39,726 nt of DNA, taken from Rubrivivax sp. SCN 71-131. GTDB taxonomy: Bacteria; Pseudomonadota; Gammaproteobacteria; Burkholderiales; Burkholderiaceae_C. The notes below the pieces were generated by a model, which saw only the letters and a list, made by a program, of their open reading frames with translations, did no database searches and had not been told where the DNA came from. The DNA lies in NCBI GenBank assembly GCA_001724995.1, contig MEFD01000002.1, positions 1 through 39,726 of the forward strand. Reading direction: 5' to 3'. This document shows, one piece after another, positions 1 through 9,907 of the stretch (positions are counted from its first letter, which is position 1; every line of letters starts with the position of its first letter). Both the position numbers and the translations under genes were made by a program.

Positions 1-93
1 AAGTACAAACCGACCTCTATGCCGGACGCCGCAGCGCTATTTGACGCCCGTTTCATGCGTCGCGGGTCGCGCGAAGCGCGGTGGAGCAACTGA
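1..93 (+). CDS. Possible C-terminal tail of an upstream gene (partial)
   Basis: Frame 1 is open from the window edge to a TGA at 91-93, which lies one base before the hisH start. The 30-residue tail is hydrophilic and ends in REARWSN. I do not recognise it. In Burkholderiales a small gene often sits between hisB and hisH, so a real coding tail is plausible, but 30 open codons in GC-rich DNA are weak evidence. Confidence 0.35.
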   Translation, partial: KYKPTSMPDAAALFDARFMRRGSREARWSN

Positions 94-94
94 G

Positions 95-748
95 ATGGCC
101 CGTGCGGTCGCGGTCGCCGTCGTCGACTACGGCATGGGCAACCTGCGTTCCGTTGCGCAGGCGCTGCGGCATGTGGCGCAGGACAGCGGCATCGAGGTCG
201 TCGTGACGCAGGACGCAGCGCAGGTGCGCGCGGCCGAACGCGTCGTTCTGCCCGGCCAGGGTGCCATGCGCGCGTGCATGCAGGGGCTGCGCGAATCGGG
301 CCTGCTGGAGGCGGTGCTGCACGCCGCCGAGCACAAGCCGCTGCTGGGCGTGTGCGTGGGCATGCAGATGCTGCTGGCGCACAGCCAGGAGCAGGACACG
401 CCGGGGCTGGCCCTCTTTGCGGGCACGGTGCGCCGCTTCGAGCTCGAGGGCCGGCTGCAGCCCGACGGCAGCCGCCACAAGGTGCCGCACATGGGCTGGA
501 ACCGCGTGCGCCAGGATCTTGCGCATGCGCTGTGGCGCGACGTCCCCGACGAGAGCTGGTTCTATTTCGTCCACAGCTACCACGCGGATCCGGCGAACGC
601 ATCACACAGCGCCGGCAGCACCGAGTACGGACTGCGCTTTACCAGCGTGCTGGCCCGGGATAATATTTTCGCGACCCAGTTCCACCCCGAGAAGAGCGCC
701 GCCCACGGTCTGAGCCTGTACCGCAACTTCCTGCACTGGAAGCCCTGA
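95..748 (+). CDS. hisH: Imidazole glycerol phosphate synthase, glutaminase subunit HisH
   Basis: HisH hydrolyses glutamine and passes ammonia to HisF, which makes IGP and AICAR in histidine biosynthesis. The protein is 217 aa, normal for the family. It opens with [14 protein letters not shown] and has the class I glutaminase nucleophile in [11 protein letters not shown] and the His/Glu part of the triad in TQFHPEKSA near the C-terminus. I chose ATG 95 because the conserved N-terminus begins just after it and a GGAG lies upstream at 83-86; an in-frame ATG at 41 would add 18 residues that do not look like HisH. hisA and hisF follow on the same strand, as expected for a partner subunit. Confidence 0.97.
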   Translation: MARAVAVAVVDYGMGNLRSVAQALRHVAQDSGIEVVVTQDAAQVRAAERVVLPGQGAMRACMQGLRESGLLEAVLHAAEHKPLLGVCVGMQMLLAHSQEQDTPGLALFAGTVRRFELEGRLQPDGSRHKVPHMGWNRVRQDLAHALWRDVPDESWFYFVHSYHADPANASHSAGSTEYGLRFTSVLARDNIFATQFHPEKSAAHGLSLYRNFLHWKP

Positions 749-816
749 GCGCGCGGGCGCACGCCCGGCGCAGGCGGCAGCCTTCGCATCTCCACCTTCC
801 TCGCTCCCCCCGAGCC

Positions 817-1566
817 ATGTTGCTGATTCCCGCCATCGATCTCAAGGACGGCAAGTGCGTGCGCCTGCAGCAGGGCGACATGCAGGCCGTCACCACCTTC
901 GGCGACGACCCGGCCGCCATGGCCCGGCGCTGGCTCGATGCCGGCGCGCGAAGGCTGCATCTGGTCGACCTCAACGGCGCCTTCGCCGGCAAGCCCGTCA
1001 ACGAGGCGGCGGTGAAGTCCATCCTGCGCGAGGTCGACGGCGAGGTCCCGGTGCAGCTCGGCGGCGGCATCCGCGACCTCGACACCATCGGTCGCTACCT
1101 CGACGACGGCATCGAGGCCATCATCATCGGCACCGCGGCGGTGAAGAGCCCGGGCTTCCTGAAGGACGCCTGCAGCGCCTTCGGCGGCCACATCATCGTC
1201 GGCCTCGACGCCCGCGACGGCAAGGTCGCCACCGACGGCTGGAGCAAGCTCACCGGCCACGAGGTGATCGACCTCGCGCGGCGCTTCGAGGACTACGGCA
1301 TCGAAGGCGTCATTTACACCGACATCGGACGCGACGGCATGATGACCGGCATCAACATCGAGGCCACGGTGAAGCTCGCGCGGGCGCTGCGCACGCCCGT
1401 GGTCGCCAGCGGCGGCCTTGCGGGCCTGGCCGACATCGAACAGCTCTGCGCCGTGGCCTCCGAAGGCATCAGTGGCGTCATCTGCGGACGCAGCATCTAC
1501 ACCGGCGCGCTCGACTTCGCCGCGGCGCAGGAGCGTGCCGACGAGCTCGCGGACGCAGACGACTGA
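817..1566 (+). CDS. hisA: ProFAR isomerase HisA
   Basis: HisA isomerises N'-[(5'-phosphoribosyl)formimino]-AICAR ribonucleotide (ProFAR) to PRFAR, the substrate of HisHF. The 249-residue protein is a (beta/alpha)8 barrel starting [17 protein letters not shown], with the catalytic Asp in the first strand (PAIDLKDG), phosphate-binding QLGGGIRD and VASGGLAGL, and the second catalytic Asp in YTDIGRDGM. Length and start match the family. It lies 68 bp after hisH and 53 bp before hisF, consistent with one his transcript. Confidence 0.97.
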   Translation: MLLIPAIDLKDGKCVRLQQGDMQAVTTFGDDPAAMARRWLDAGARRLHLVDLNGAFAGKPVNEAAVKSILREVDGEVPVQLGGGIRDLDTIGRYLDDGIEAIIIGTAAVKSPGFLKDACSAFGGHIIVGLDARDGKVATDGWSKLTGHEVIDLARRFEDYGIEGVIYTDIGRDGMMTGINIEATVKLARALRTPVVASGGLAGLADIEQLCAVASEGISGVICGRSIYTGALDFAAAQERADELADADD

Positions 1567-1619
1567 AGCCCCGCCCCTGCCTTTCCCGCGGATCCGCCGC
1601 TTTCGAGGACGCACGCGAC

Positions 1620-2399
1620 ATGCTGGCCAAGCGCATCATCCCCTGCCTGGACGTGACCGGCGGCCGCGTCGTCAAGGGCGTGAACTTCGTCGCCCTGCGC
1701 GACGCCGGCGACCCGGTGGAGATCGCGGCGCGCTACAACGAGCAGGGCGCCGACGAGCTCACCTTCCTCGACATCACCGCCACCAGCGACGGGCGCGACA
1801 TGATCCTGCCGATCATCGAGGCGGTGGCCACGCAGGTCTTCATCCCGCTCACCGTCGGCGGCGGCGTGCGCAGCGTGGCCGATGTGCGCCGGCTGCTCAA
1901 TGCCGGGGCCGACAAGGTCAGCTTCAACTCCGCGGCGGTGGCCGAGCCGCAGCTCATCCGCGACGCCAGCGAGACCTACGGCGCGCAGTGCATCGTGGTG
2001 GCCATCGACGCCAAGCGACGCCAAGGCGAGGACGCCGCTGCGCGCGGCCCGGGCTGGGACGTCTACACGCACGGAGGGCGGCGCAACACGGGGCTGGACG
2101 CCGTCGCCTGGGCGCGGCGCATGGCCGAGGCCGGGGCCGGCGAGATCCTGCTCACGAGCATGGACCGCGACGGCACGCGCATCGGCTTCGATCTCGAGCT
2201 CACCCGCGCGGTCAGCGACGCGGTGCCGGTGCCGGTGATCGCCTCGGGCGGCGTCGGCACGCTGGAACACCTGAGCGAAGGCATTCGCATCGGCGGCGCC
2301 GACGCGGTGCTGGCCGCCAGCATCTTCCACAGCGGCGAGTTCACGGTCGGCCAGGCCAAGGCGCTGCTGGCGCGCGACGGCATTCCCGTGCGGCTGTGA
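1620..2399 (+). CDS. hisF: Imidazole glycerol phosphate synthase, cyclase subunit HisF
   Basis: HisF is the cyclase partner of HisH and makes imidazole glycerol phosphate and AICAR. The 259-residue barrel starts [20 protein letters not shown], with the first catalytic Asp in CLDV and the second in [10 protein letters not shown]. Phosphate-binding glycines are in TVGGGVRS and IASGGVGTL. The frame stays open upstream of ATG 1620, but the conserved start is unambiguous. The stop codon overlaps the GTG start of rsmD (GTGA), so translation is probably coupled. No hisI or hisE follows, unlike the usual Burkholderiales order. Confidence 0.97.
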   Translation: MLAKRIIPCLDVTGGRVVKGVNFVALRDAGDPVEIAARYNEQGADELTFLDITATSDGRDMILPIIEAVATQVFIPLTVGGGVRSVADVRRLLNAGADKVSFNSAAVAEPQLIRDASETYGAQCIVVAIDAKRRQGEDAAARGPGWDVYTHGGRRNTGLDAVAWARRMAEAGAGEILLTSMDRDGTRIGFDLELTRAVSDAVPVPVIASGGVGTLEHLSEGIRIGGADAVLAASIFHSGEFTVGQAKALLARDGIPVRL

Positions 2400-2986
2400 A
2401 CGGTCGACGCGCCCACGAGGTCCGCCTGATCGGCGGGCGGTGGAAGCGCAGCCGCCTGCCCGTGGCCGACCGTCCCGGCCTGCGCCCGAGCCCCGACCGC
2501 GTGCGCGAGACGTTGTTCAACTGGCTGGGCCAGGATCTCGGCGGCTGGCGCGTGCTCGACGCCTTCGCCGGCAGCGGCGCGCTGGGCTTCGAGGCCGCCT
2601 CGCGCGGCGCTGCCGAAGTGCTGCTGCTCGAACGAGACCCCGCCCTCGTGCGCAGCCTGCGGGCAACCCGCGAGCGCCTGGGCGCCGCGACGGTGACGAT
2701 CGTGCAGACGGACGCGCTCGCCTGGATGGCGCGTGGTCCGCGCGAGCGCTTCCAGGCCATCTTCCTCGACCCGCCGTTCGACGCCGGCCTGCTCGGCCCG
2801 GCGATCGAGCGCGCCCTGCCCCTGCTGGCCGAGGGCGGCTACCTCTACGTCGAGTCCGACCGGCTCGTGCCTGATCCACCGCAAGGCCTGGAGCCGTACC
2901 GCCAGGGGCGCGCTGGTGCAGTGCACCATGGACTCTGGCGTCGACGCTACACTGCGCCTGCCGCAAGCCGAGGGGCGAGCCCGTGA
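2396..2986 (+). CDS. rsmD: 16S rRNA (guanine-966-N2)-methyltransferase RsmD
   Basis: RsmD methylates N2 of G966 in 16S rRNA using SAM. The 196-residue protein begins with the family signature [14 protein letters not shown], then [17 protein letters not shown]. It has the SAM-binding motif [19 protein letters not shown] and the catalytic DPPF motif in [12 protein letters not shown]. The start is the GTG at 2396, sharing bases with the hisF stop; no better start lies nearby. The gene ends in a second GTGA-type overlap with coaD, a common rsmD-coaD pairing. What is unusual is their attachment to the his operon. Confidence 0.93.
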   Translation: MNGRRAHEVRLIGGRWKRSRLPVADRPGLRPSPDRVRETLFNWLGQDLGGWRVLDAFAGSGALGFEAASRGAAEVLLLERDPALVRSLRATRERLGAATVTIVQTDALAWMARGPRERFQAIFLDPPFDAGLLGPAIERALPLLAEGGYLYVESDRLVPDPPQGLEPYRQGRAGAVHHGLWRRRYTAPAASRGASP

Positions 2987-3486
2987 TCCCATCCAAGCAC
3001 ATGACCGCCGTCTACCCCGGGACCTTCGACCCGATGACGCTCGGGCACGAAGACTTGATGCGCCGTGCCTCGCGGCTCTTCGACCGCCTGATCCTGGCCG
3101 TCGCCGTGGGCCATCACAAGCGCACGATGTTCACCATCAACGAGCGCCTGGAGATCGCCAGCGAGATCGCCAAGCCCTACCCCAACGTCGAGGTCACGGC
3201 CTTTCGCGGCCTGCTGCGCGACTTCGTGGTCGAGAACGGCGGCCAGGTCGTCGTGCGCGGGCTGCGCGCGGTGAGCGACTTCGAGTACGAATTCCAGATG
3301 GCCGGCATGAACCGCCAGTTGATGCCCGAGGTCGAGATGGTGTTCATGACGCCGTCGGACCAGTACCAGTTCGTCAGCGGCACCTTCGTGCGCGAGATCG
3401 CCAGCCTGGGCGGCGACGTCTCGAAGTTCGTTGCGCCCTCGGTGCTGCGTCGGCTGAAGGACCGCGTCGCGCGCGCCGAGGAATAG
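2983..3486 (+). CDS. coaD: Phosphopantetheine adenylyltransferase CoaD
   Basis: CoaD adenylates 4'-phosphopantetheine to dephospho-CoA, the penultimate step of CoA synthesis. The protein has the nucleotidyltransferase signature [21 protein letters not shown] with its T/HxGH motif, and [10 protein letters not shown] near the C-terminus. GTG 2983 overlaps the rsmD stop and has AGGGG about 8 bases upstream, giving 167 aa. ATG 3001 gives 161 aa, closer to the usual bacterial length, and is a real alternative. The next gene is convergent, with a 25-bp gap. Confidence 0.96.
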   Translation: MIPSKHMTAVYPGTFDPMTLGHEDLMRRASRLFDRLILAVAVGHHKRTMFTINERLEIASEIAKPYPNVEVTAFRGLLRDFVVENGGQVVVRGLRAVSDFEYEFQMAGMNRQLMPEVEMVFMTPSDQYQFVSGTFVREIASLGGDVSKFVAPSVLRRLKDRVARAEE

Positions 3487-3511
3487 TCGCGTTCCCTCCC
3501 GGCCACAAGGC

Positions 3512-3961
3512 TCAGCGGGACGGGCGCGCGCGCTTGCTGCGATGCGCTCGCGTGCCCTTGGCTCGTGCCGCCTGCGATCGCGCCGCCTGCCGCGGCTCGC
3601 GATCGACACGATCGACACGATCGAGCGTCGGCGCCGCGGCCGGCGCCGGCTTGATCCCTGCGGCGCCGCGTCCGGCCGCTGCCAGCACCTCGTGCTCGCG
3701 CTGCCGCCGCTCCTGCCGCAGCTGCTGCGAAAGCCGCTGCTCGCGCTCGGCCACCTCCTGCGCCTGCGCGAGCTGCACGTCGTCGCGCGGGTCGCTCACC
3801 GCCAGCGCGCGGCCCTCCGCGCAGGGGGTGTCGCGGTAGCTGCGTCCGTCGGGGCCGCAGCGCCAGACGGTCTGCGCCGACGCCGTCACCGTCATCCCCA
3901 GCAACAGCGCCAGCACGCCGCACGGCACGAGGGCCGGGGCCCGCGAACGTGCGCGCGTCAC
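3512..3961 (-). CDS. Small secreted DUF4124-like protein
   Basis: Start GTG 3961 overlaps the pth stop (GTGA). The 149-residue product has a signal peptide with a hydrophobic stretch [13 protein letters not shown] and a likely cleavage after ASA. The mature start [20 protein letters not shown] resembles the short DUF4124 domain common in betaproteobacteria, with two cysteines that could pair in the periplasm. Then comes a charged Q/E/R-rich helical or coiled-coil stretch ([20 protein letters not shown]) and a very basic C-terminus. Function is unknown. Coupling to pth looks positional rather than functional. Confidence 0.72.
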   Translation of the reverse strand: MTRARSRAPALVPCGVLALLLGMTVTASAQTVWRCGPDGRSYRDTPCAEGRALAVSDPRDDVQLAQAQEVAEREQRLSQQLRQERRQREHEVLAAAGRGAAGIKPAPAAAPTLDRVDRVDREPRQAARSQAARAKGTRAHRSKRARPSR

Positions 3962-4596
3962 GGCCCGGGCTCCGGCGGCATGCCCGGCGCGGACGGCGCG
4001 GACGGCCGTGGCGGCTTCGGGCGCGGCGGACCGGCGTGGATCTTCATCGTCGCGCGCTCCATGTCGCCTGCGATCAGCTCGGCGCTGGCGGCCAGCGTGC
4101 GCTCGATGCAGGCCTGCAGGGCCTCGCGCTGCTCGGGCGCGGGCTTGCGCAGCACGTAGTCGACGACCTCGGCCTTCACGCCCGGGTGGCCGATGCCCAG
4201 CCGCAGCCGCCAGAAGTCGGGGGAGCCGAGCTGCGCCTGGATGTCCCGCAGCCCGTTGTGCCCGCCGTTGCCCCCGCCACACTTGAGCCTGGCCTGCCCC
4301 GGCGGCAGGTCGAGCTCGTCGTGCACGACGAGGATTTCCGCCGGCGCGATCTTGTAGAAGCGCGCGAGGGCCGCCACCGACTGCCCGGAGCGGTTCATGA
4401 AGGTCATCGGCTGCAGCAGCCACAGCGGCGCGCCGGCGAGGTTGACGCGGGCGACATGCCCGTGCCAGCTGCGCTCGGCCACGAGCCGCGCGCCCAGCTT
4501 GTCGGCCAGCGCATCGACCCACCAGAAGCCCGCGTTGTGGCGCGTGGCCTCGTATTCAGGCCCGGGGTTGCCGAGGCCGACGAAGAGACGAATCAT
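3958..4596 (-). CDS. pth: Peptidyl-tRNA hydrolase
   Basis: Pth cleaves peptidyl-tRNA released by stalled ribosomes. The sequence [26 protein letters not shown] holds the conserved N and catalytic His, with [23 protein letters not shown] and [13 protein letters not shown] following. The core matches the family; a Pro-rich tail ([16 protein letters not shown]) extends beyond the usual end. ATG 4596 (MIRLFVGLG) fits the family start; ATG 4605 would add three residues. It sits downstream of rplY and prs on the same strand, a classic order in this group, with a hairpin between rplY and pth. Confidence 0.96.
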   Translation of the reverse strand: MIRLFVGLGNPGPEYEATRHNAGFWWVDALADKLGARLVAERSWHGHVARVNLAGAPLWLLQPMTFMNRSGQSVAALARFYKIAPAEILVVHDELDLPPGQARLKCGGGNGGHNGLRDIQAQLGSPDFWRLRLGIGHPGVKAEVVDYVLRKPAPEQREALQACIERTLAASAELIAGDMERATMKIHAGPPRPKPPRPSAPSAPGMPPEPGP

Positions 4597-4690
4597 GGGC
4601 GGCAATCATAGGCAGCCGACCCCATGGCGGGAATCGCGCGCCCGGGTGGCTCGGCGCGACCCGGGGGGCGCGCAGCATCCCCAACGAAGA

Positions 4691-4710
4691 GGGCCCCTCG
4701 ATGGGGGCCC
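4691..4710 (-). terminator. Hairpin after rplY, possible weak terminator
   Basis: A 7-bp perfect GC stem (GGGCCCC / GGGGCCC, loop near 4698-4703) lies 23 bp beyond the rplY stop, before pth. On the minus strand it is followed by TCTTCGTT, not a clean U-run, so it may only attenuate read-through into pth. Confidence 0.5.
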
Positions 4711-4733
4711 CCGGTGAAGCTTGCATGCGCGGA

Positions 4734-5378
4734 TCAGCGCTTGTTCTGCTTCTCGTCCTTCTTGCCCTTGCCCTTCTTGTCGGCGGCGGCAACGACGGGC
4801 GCCGCGGCGGCCTCGTCCTCTTCCTTGGGCACCGTGACCGAGACGATCACCGGATTGAGCGTGCCGTGCTTGACGGCCTTGATGCCCTCAGGGAGCTTGA
4901 GGTCGCTGGCGTGCAGCGACTGCCCCTTGACGAGGCCCGAGAGGTCCACCGTGACGAACTCGGGCAGTTGCGTGGCCAGGCACTCGATCTCGAGCTCGGT
5001 GGTGACATGGCCGACCAGGCACTTGTCGGTCTTCACCGCGGCGGAGTTCTCCTCGCCCGTGAAGTGCAGCGGCACCTTCTTGCGCAGCCGCGTCGTCTCG
5101 TCGACACGCTGGAAGTCGACGTGCAGCACGATCTGCTTCCAAGGATGCATCTGGAAGTCGCGCAGCAGCACCTTCTGCTCGCTGCCGGCAAGATCCATCT
5201 CGAGGATCGAGCTGTGGAAGGCTTCCTTCTTCAGCGCGAAGAAGAGCGCGTTGTGGTCGAGCTCGATCATCGTCGGCGTACCGGCACCGTAGACGATGCC
5301 CGGCACCTTCTCGGCATCGCGCAGGCGGCGGCTCGCTCCGGTCCCCTTGACGCGACGCTCGTAGGCGGTGAATTTCAT
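4734..5378 (-). CDS. rplY: 50S ribosomal protein L25 (Ctc type)
   Basis: L25 binds 5S rRNA in the large subunit; the long form has an added C-terminal TL5/Ctc domain. The 214-residue length fits the long form. The N-terminal part ([20 protein letters not shown], then VPGIVYGAG) is the 5S-binding domain. The later beta-rich part contains [14 protein letters not shown] and ends in a lysine-rich tail ([14 protein letters not shown]). A CTGGAGCAATC leader gives a good ribosome binding site before ATG 5378. prs lies upstream, separated by a hairpin at 5427-5444. Confidence 0.96.
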   Translation of the reverse strand: MKFTAYERRVKGTGASRRLRDAEKVPGIVYGAGTPTMIELDHNALFFALKKEAFHSSILEMDLAGSEQKVLLRDFQMHPWKQIVLHVDFQRVDETTRLRKKVPLHFTGEENSAAVKTDKCLVGHVTTELEIECLATQLPEFVTVDLSGLVKGQSLHASDLKLPEGIKAVKHGTLNPVIVSVTVPKEEDEAAAAPVVAAADKKGKGKKDEKQNKR

Positions 5379-5426
5379 GATTGCTCCAGGTTGAAAAAGG
5401 GGCCCCGCGACCAGGACCCACCGAAA

Positions 5427-5444
5427 GGGCCGCGAAGGCGGCCC
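5427..5444 (-). terminator. Rho-independent terminator or attenuator between prs and rplY
   Basis: A perfect 7-bp stem GGGCCGC / GCGGCCC with a tetraloop CTTC on the minus strand starts just after the prs stop codon and is followed by TTTCGG. The U-run is short, so partial termination between prs and rplY is more likely than a full stop. Confidence 0.55.
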
Positions 5445-5454
5445 GCTTCTTCCG

Positions 5455-6417
5455 TCAAGAGTTGCTGTTCTGCTCCGCGAACAGCGAGGTCACCGACTCG
5501 CCGTCGCTGATGCGGCGGATCGTCTCGGCGAAGAGGAACGCCACCGAGAGCTGGCGGATGTTCTTGCAGGCCATCGCCGCCTCGGACAGCGGGATGGTGT
5601 TCGTGATCACGACCTCGTCGATGCGCGAGCCCGCCAGCCGCTCCAGCGCCGGGCCCGAGAACACCGGGTGCGTGCAGTAGGCGTAGACCTTCTGCGCGCC
5701 GCGCTCCTTGAGCACGTCGGCCGCCTTCACCAGCGTGCCGGCGGTGTCGATCATGTCGTCCATGATGACGCAGTTGCGGCCCTCGATGTCCCCGATGACG
5801 TGCAGGACCTCGGAGACGTTGGCGGTCGGGCGGCGCTTGTCGATGATCGCGAGGTCGCAGCCCAGTTGCTTGGCCAGGGCCCGCGCGCGCACCACGCCGC
5901 CGACGTCGGGCGAGACGACGACGAGGTTGCTGTAGTTGCGGCTCTTGAGGTCCGAGAGCAGCACCGGGCTGGCGTAGATGTTGTCGACCGGGATGTCGAA
6001 GAAGCCCTGGATCTGGTCGGCGTGCAGGTCCATCGTGAGCACGCGCTCGACGCCGCAGGTCTCGAGCAGGTTGGCGACGACGCGGGCGCTGATGGGCACG
6101 CGCGTGCTGCGCGGGCGGCGGTCCTGGCGCGCGTAGCCGAAGTAGGGAATCACCGCAGTGATGCGTCGGGCGCTGGCGCGCTTGAGCGCGTCGACCATCA
6201 GGAGCAGTTCCATCAGGTGCTCGTTGGTGGGCGAGTTCGTGGGCTGCACGACGAAGACGTCGCGCGCACGCACGTTCTGACGGATCTCGACGTTGACCTC
6301 GCCGTCGGAAAAGCGGCCGACCATCGCCCGGCCCAGTTCGACGCCCAGGTGCTTGGCAATCTCCTGCGCCAGCACCGGGTTGGCGTTGCCGGTGAAGAGC
6401 ACGGTATTGAAGAGCAC
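5455..6417 (-). CDS. prs: Ribose-phosphate pyrophosphokinase
   Basis: Prs makes PRPP from ribose 5-phosphate and ATP for purine, pyrimidine, histidine and NAD synthesis. The 320-residue length is typical. Motifs seen are [19 protein letters not shown] at the start, [20 protein letters not shown], the metal site [17 protein letters not shown] and the PRPP loop [16 protein letters not shown]. Upstream on the same strand is tRNA-Gln and then ispE, the standard ispE-tRNA-prs-rplY-pth order in betaproteobacteria. Confidence 0.98.
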   Translation of the reverse strand: MLFNTVLFTGNANPVLAQEIAKHLGVELGRAMVGRFSDGEVNVEIRQNVRARDVFVVQPTNSPTNEHLMELLLMVDALKRASARRITAVIPYFGYARQDRRPRSTRVPISARVVANLLETCGVERVLTMDLHADQIQGFFDIPVDNIYASPVLLSDLKSRNYSNLVVVSPDVGGVVRARALAKQLGCDLAIIDKRRPTANVSEVLHVIGDIEGRNCVIMDDMIDTAGTLVKAADVLKERGAQKVYAYCTHPVFSGPALERLAGSRIDEVVITNTIPLSEAAMACKNIRQLSVAFLFAETIRRISDGESVTSLFAEQNSNS

Positions 6418-6515
6418 GATGGATTCTCCGCAGGCGGGCGAGGCGCGCCGCCTCGCTGGAGCCGGCCAGGCAGGCGCCTCGCCGTGGGGTCAGGATCTCG
6501 GGGTGTCAGGATGTT

Positions 6516-6592
6516 TGGCAGGGGAGGAAGGATTCGAACCCTCGCATGTCGGAATCAAAATCCGATGCCTTGACCAACTTGGCTACTCCCCT
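6516..6592 (-). tRNA. tRNA-Gln(TTG)
   Basis: On the minus strand the acceptor strand AGGGGAG pairs with CTCCCCT, followed by discriminator G and an encoded CCA. The D arm, an anticodon loop TTTTGAT with anticodon TTG, and a T arm with GGTTCGAATCC are all present. It lies between ispE and prs, its usual place in this group. Confidence 0.97.
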
Positions 6593-6631
6593 ACACCGGA
6601 CCCGGATCGCTCCGTGCCCGTTCAAATCGTC

Positions 6632-7546
6632 TCAGCCGGCCCAGTCCGCAAGCGGATGCCGAACCAGGCTGCGGCACATTCGACCCACCCAACCCGGCGG
6701 AAGCTCTTCCGCCGGGAACGCAGCCGCAGGCTGGTCGCCGGTGCCGGCCCTCGCGAACACTGCGCTGCCCGAACCCGTCATGCGGCTGTTGCCGCAGCGG
6801 GAGTGCAACCAGGCGGCGGCTTGCGCCACCCCGTCGCAGCGGTCTTCGGCGGCAGCCTGCAAGTCGTTGCGGCCAAGGCCGTCAAGCAGCTTGCAAACCC
6901 ATCCGTCGGCAACCGCATCAGGCGCGCTAACGTCTGCGAGAGAGCCCATAACTATATCAGTTTTCGCGCTGCGCCCGACAAGGGGACTCGAAAAGATGGC
7001 CGCAGTGGACAAGGGCACAGCAGGCTTCACAACCGCGTACCAGGCGCGCGGCAGTTCGATCGGCGTCAAGCGCTCGCCGATGCCTTCGACGAAGGCATTT
7101 CGTCCGCCGACGAAGAAGGGCACGTCGGCGCCGAGGGTGGCGGCCAGCGCCAGCAGCCGCTGCCGCGGCCACGCCAGGCCCCAGAGCCGGTTCAGGCCGA
7201 GCAGCGTCGTCGCCGCGTCCGAGCTGCCCCCGCCGAGGCCCGCCCCCCAGGGCACGCGCTTGTCGATCGAGAGGTCGGCGCCGAGCCGGGTGCCGCTGTG
7301 CTGCTGCAGCGCCCGCGCCGCGCGCAGGCACAGGTCGTCCTCGGGCAGCGCGGCGCCGAGATCGTGGCGCCGCAGCCTGCCGTCCTCGCGGCGCTCGAGG
7401 TGCAGCACGTCGGCCCAGTCGATCAGCACGAACTGCGACTGCAGCAGGTGGTAGCCGTCCGGGCGCCGCCCGACGACGTGCAGGAAGAGGTTGAGCTTGG
7501 CTGGCGCCGGCAGATCGAGCAGTGCGCGCAGGCCCATGGCACTCAC
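6632..7546 (-). CDS. ispE: 4-diphosphocytidyl-2-C-methyl-D-erythritol kinase
   Basis: IspE phosphorylates CDP-methylerythritol in the MEP isoprenoid pathway. The GHMP-kinase signatures are clear: PAPAKLNLFLHVVGRRPDGYH at the substrate site and VPWGAGLGGGSSDAATTLLG as the ATP-binding glycine loop; a C-terminal GSGSAVFA motif is also present. The GTG start at 7546 overlaps the lolB stop (GTGA). ATG 7537 (MGLRALLDL) is an alternative, three codons in. Length (304 aa) is normal. Confidence 0.96.
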   Translation of the reverse strand: MSAMGLRALLDLPAPAKLNLFLHVVGRRPDGYHLLQSQFVLIDWADVLHLERREDGRLRRHDLGAALPEDDLCLRAARALQQHSGTRLGADLSIDKRVPWGAGLGGGSSDAATTLLGLNRLWGLAWPRQRLLALAATLGADVPFFVGGRNAFVEGIGERLTPIELPRAWYAVVKPAVPLSTAAIFSSPLVGRSAKTDIVMGSLADVSAPDAVADGWVCKLLDGLGRNDLQAAAEDRCDGVAQAAAWLHSRCGNSRMTGSGSAVFARAGTGDQPAAAFPAEELPPGWVGRMCRSLVRHPLADWAG

Positions 7547-8076
7547 GGCGCCGGATGCAGGCGCACGCGCACGAGCACGCGCGGCGGCGGCTCGCGCAAG
7601 GCCTCGATGCGCCCCTCGGCAAAGCGAACGAGCGAGACCTGCCAGCCCAGTTGCACAAAGCCCTGGGGGTCCTCCTGCGTCGCCGCGCCCGGCCAGGGCC
7701 GCCCGGCAAGCCAGTCAGGCAGCGCCCGCAGCGGCAGCACCTCGCCGACCGCCGCGCGCGAGAGGCTTTCCAGGTCCGGGTAGCGGGTCTCGCCCTGGCC
7801 CAGGTCGAGCAGCGCTTGGTCGCGCGTCCAGCGCGCGCGGGCCAGCCGCGTTCCGAAGGGCGTCGAAAGCCGCAGTTCGCCCTGCTCGTCATCGCCGCGC
7901 AGGTCGAAGTCGGCGTCCAGGCTGCGCGCGGCCTGCGCGTCACTGGCGTCCACGCGCACGACGAGGCGACCACTCGTCCAGGGCAGACCTTCATCCGCCA
8001 CCGGAGGCGTGGCGCAGCCCTGCAGCAGCGCGGCGGCGGCCACGGCCGCCGCGGCCGCGCGCATCGACCCGGGCAT
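7543..8076 (-). CDS. lolB: Outer-membrane lipoprotein LolB
   Basis: LolB receives lipoproteins from LolA and inserts them in the outer membrane. The N-terminus [21 protein letters not shown] is a lipoprotein signal with lipobox LQGC. The mature part has LSTPFGTRLARARW and LRALPDWLAGRPWPG, typical of LolB. It is 177 aa from ATG 8076, which overlaps the stop of the TPR gene; ATG 8064 would remove four residues. The position next to ispE is the standard one, and I rely partly on it because LolB sequences diverge. Confidence 0.9.
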   Translation of the reverse strand: MPGSMRAAAAAVAAAALLQGCATPPVADEGLPWTSGRLVVRVDASDAQAARSLDADFDLRGDDEQGELRLSTPFGTRLARARWTRDQALLDLGQGETRYPDLESLSRAAVGEVLPLRALPDWLAGRPWPGAATQEDPQGFVQLGWQVSLVRFAEGRIEALREPPPRVLVRVRLHPAP

Positions 8077-9863
8077 CAGAGCTCGACCTTGAGCCGCGCC
8101 AGCGTCTCGCGCAAGACGTCGTTGGCGGCGTCGCGTCCCTTGGACTCGGCCCACACGCGGCGCGCCTCGTCGCGCCGGCCCAGCGCCCACAGCACCTCGC
8201 CCAGGTGCGCGCCGATCTCGACGTCCGGGCGCGAGGCATAAGCCTGACGCAGCAGGCGCAGCGCCTCGGCCAGATTGCCCAGGCGGAACTCGATCCAGCC
8301 CAGGCTGTCGATGATGAAGGGGTCGCCAGGCGCCAGATCGAGCGCGCGCTGCACGAGTTCGCGCGCCTCGGGCAGGCGCTGCCCACGATCGGCCAGCGCG
8401 TAGCCGAGCGCGTTGTGCGCATGGGCGTTGTCGGGCTTGAGCAAGATCACCTGGCGCAGCAGCCGCTCCATCTCGTCGGTGCGGCCCATCTTCTCGGCCA
8501 TCATCGCCTGCTCGTAGAGCAGATCGGGGTCGTCGGGGAAACGCTGCACGGCGCTGCCGAGGACTTCGAAGGCATCGCCCCACAGCCGCGCCTCGCGCAG
8601 CAGCGCCGCCTCGGCCAGCAGCTTGAGGCGGGCGTCGCCGCCTTCGCGCTCGGGCGCCTGGCGCAGCAACGCTCGCGCGTCGTCGAGCCGGCCCTGGCGG
8701 GCCAGCAGCGAGGCGCGCCGCGACTGCACTTCGAGCGCGCGCGCCGGATCGTCGACGCGCGCCAGCCAGTCCTCGGCGGCGGCGTACTGACCCAGCTGCT
8801 CCGCCCCCTGGGCCAGCATCAACCAGGCCTGCGTGCGGCCCTGGGCCGCGCCCTCGTCGGGTTCGGGACCCTCGTCCGCCCCGGTCGCCCCGGTCGCCGG
8901 TCGCGCGTCCAGCAGCGTCAGGTAGCGCCCGAGCGTGGTCATGGCGGCTTGCGGCTGGCGCATCTCGAGCTGCAGCGCGCCCAGCGCCAGCAGCGGCGGC
9001 GCGGCCTCGGGGCGCTCCCGCGTCGCCTGCTCGAGCTGCACCACCGCGTCGGCCAGCCGCTGCGCATTCATCAGCGCGCGCGCATAGGCCATGCGCACCG
9101 CGGGTTCGGCGCCGTCGGTCCCCAGGTGCGCCTGCACCACCTCCTCGGCCGCCGCGCGCTGCGGCATCAGCTCGAGCGCCAGCAGTGCCGCGCCCGGCGC
9201 CTTGGGGTCGGCTTCCTGCGCGGCGCGCGCGCGCGCCAGCGCCGCGTCGAGGTCTCCGGCCATGGCCCAGGCGCGGCCCACGGCCACCCGCGCCGCGGCG
9301 CGCGTCAGGGGCCGCGCCTCGTAGGGCTCGAGCACGGCGCCAAGGACCTGTGCACTGCGGCGACGGTCGGGCATGCGCTGCAGCAGCCGCGGCAGCTGCG
9401 CGATCAGCGCGCTGCGCTCGCCTTCCGGCGTCTGCCCGAGCAGCGCGCGCAAGGGCTCCTCGATCGCCTCGCTGCGATTGAGCGCCGCGGCGATCTGCAG
9501 CTGCGTGCGCAAGGCGTCGAGGGAGCCCGGCAGCGTGCGCCGCCACGCGGCCACGGCCAGGAGCGCCCGCTCGCCGCTGCGCGCCTGCAGCGCGATCTCG
9601 ACGGCGCGACGGAACAGCCCTTCGTCGCGCGTGCGGCGCGCGGCATCGAGCATGAGCTGCACGGCGGCGTCGGCCTGGCCGCGGCGCGCCTCGATCTCGC
9701 CGATCAGCAACTGCTGCATGAGCTGCGAATCGAGCTGCGAGCGCGTCGGCGGCACCGGCGCATCGGCGGCGTCGGTGGTCGGCTGCGCCGACACCGGCGG
9801 CGCGGCAGCAAGCGCCAGAACCGCCGCCGCAGTGGCGATGCGCCATCGTCTGCGCATGGGCAT
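8076..9863 (-). CDS. TPR-repeat protein, probable periplasmic or outer-membrane component
   Basis: The 595-residue product starts with a signal peptide ([20 protein letters not shown], likely cut after VSA). The rest is alpha-helical with degenerate tetratricopeptide repeats; the clearest lie in the C-terminal third ([40 protein letters not shown]). I chose ATG 9863 because GGAG lies 8 bases upstream and it starts the signal peptide; a GTG at 9896 would place 11 charged residues ahead of it. It overlaps lolB by four bases (ATGA). A large TPR protein next to lolB is common in betaproteobacteria; its partner is unknown. Confidence 0.88.
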   Translation of the reverse strand: MPMRRRWRIATAAAVLALAAAPPVSAQPTTDAADAPVPPTRSQLDSQLMQQLLIGEIEARRGQADAAVQLMLDAARRTRDEGLFRRAVEIALQARSGERALLAVAAWRRTLPGSLDALRTQLQIAAALNRSEAIEEPLRALLGQTPEGERSALIAQLPRLLQRMPDRRRSAQVLGAVLEPYEARPLTRAAARVAVGRAWAMAGDLDAALARARAAQEADPKAPGAALLALELMPQRAAAEEVVQAHLGTDGAEPAVRMAYARALMNAQRLADAVVQLEQATRERPEAAPPLLALGALQLEMRQPQAAMTTLGRYLTLLDARPATGATGADEGPEPDEGAAQGRTQAWLMLAQGAEQLGQYAAAEDWLARVDDPARALEVQSRRASLLARQGRLDDARALLRQAPEREGGDARLKLLAEAALLREARLWGDAFEVLGSAVQRFPDDPDLLYEQAMMAEKMGRTDEMERLLRQVILLKPDNAHAHNALGYALADRGQRLPEARELVQRALDLAPGDPFIIDSLGWIEFRLGNLAEALRLLRQAYASRPDVEIGAHLGEVLWALGRRDEARRVWAESKGRDAANDVLRETLARLKVEL

Positions 9864-9895
9864 GGCTGGCTCCAAAGGGTCGAGGTTCATTCTCA

Positions 9896-9901
9896 CATAA
9901 T
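9896..9901 (+). promoter_or_regulatory. Candidate -10 box for mutM (leaderless transcript)
   Basis: CATAAT ends 6 bases before the mutM ATG, so a transcript starting 7 bases downstream would begin on the A of the start codon. There is no Shine-Dalgarno sequence ahead of mutM. No clear -35 box is visible. Confidence 0.4.
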
Positions 9902-9907
9902 GGCCCG

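Noticed and set aside
53..583. Long open frames opposite hisH and many other genes
   Set aside because: At this GC content antisense and off-frame reading stays open by chance; the proteins are Arg/Ala/His-rich and resemble no family.
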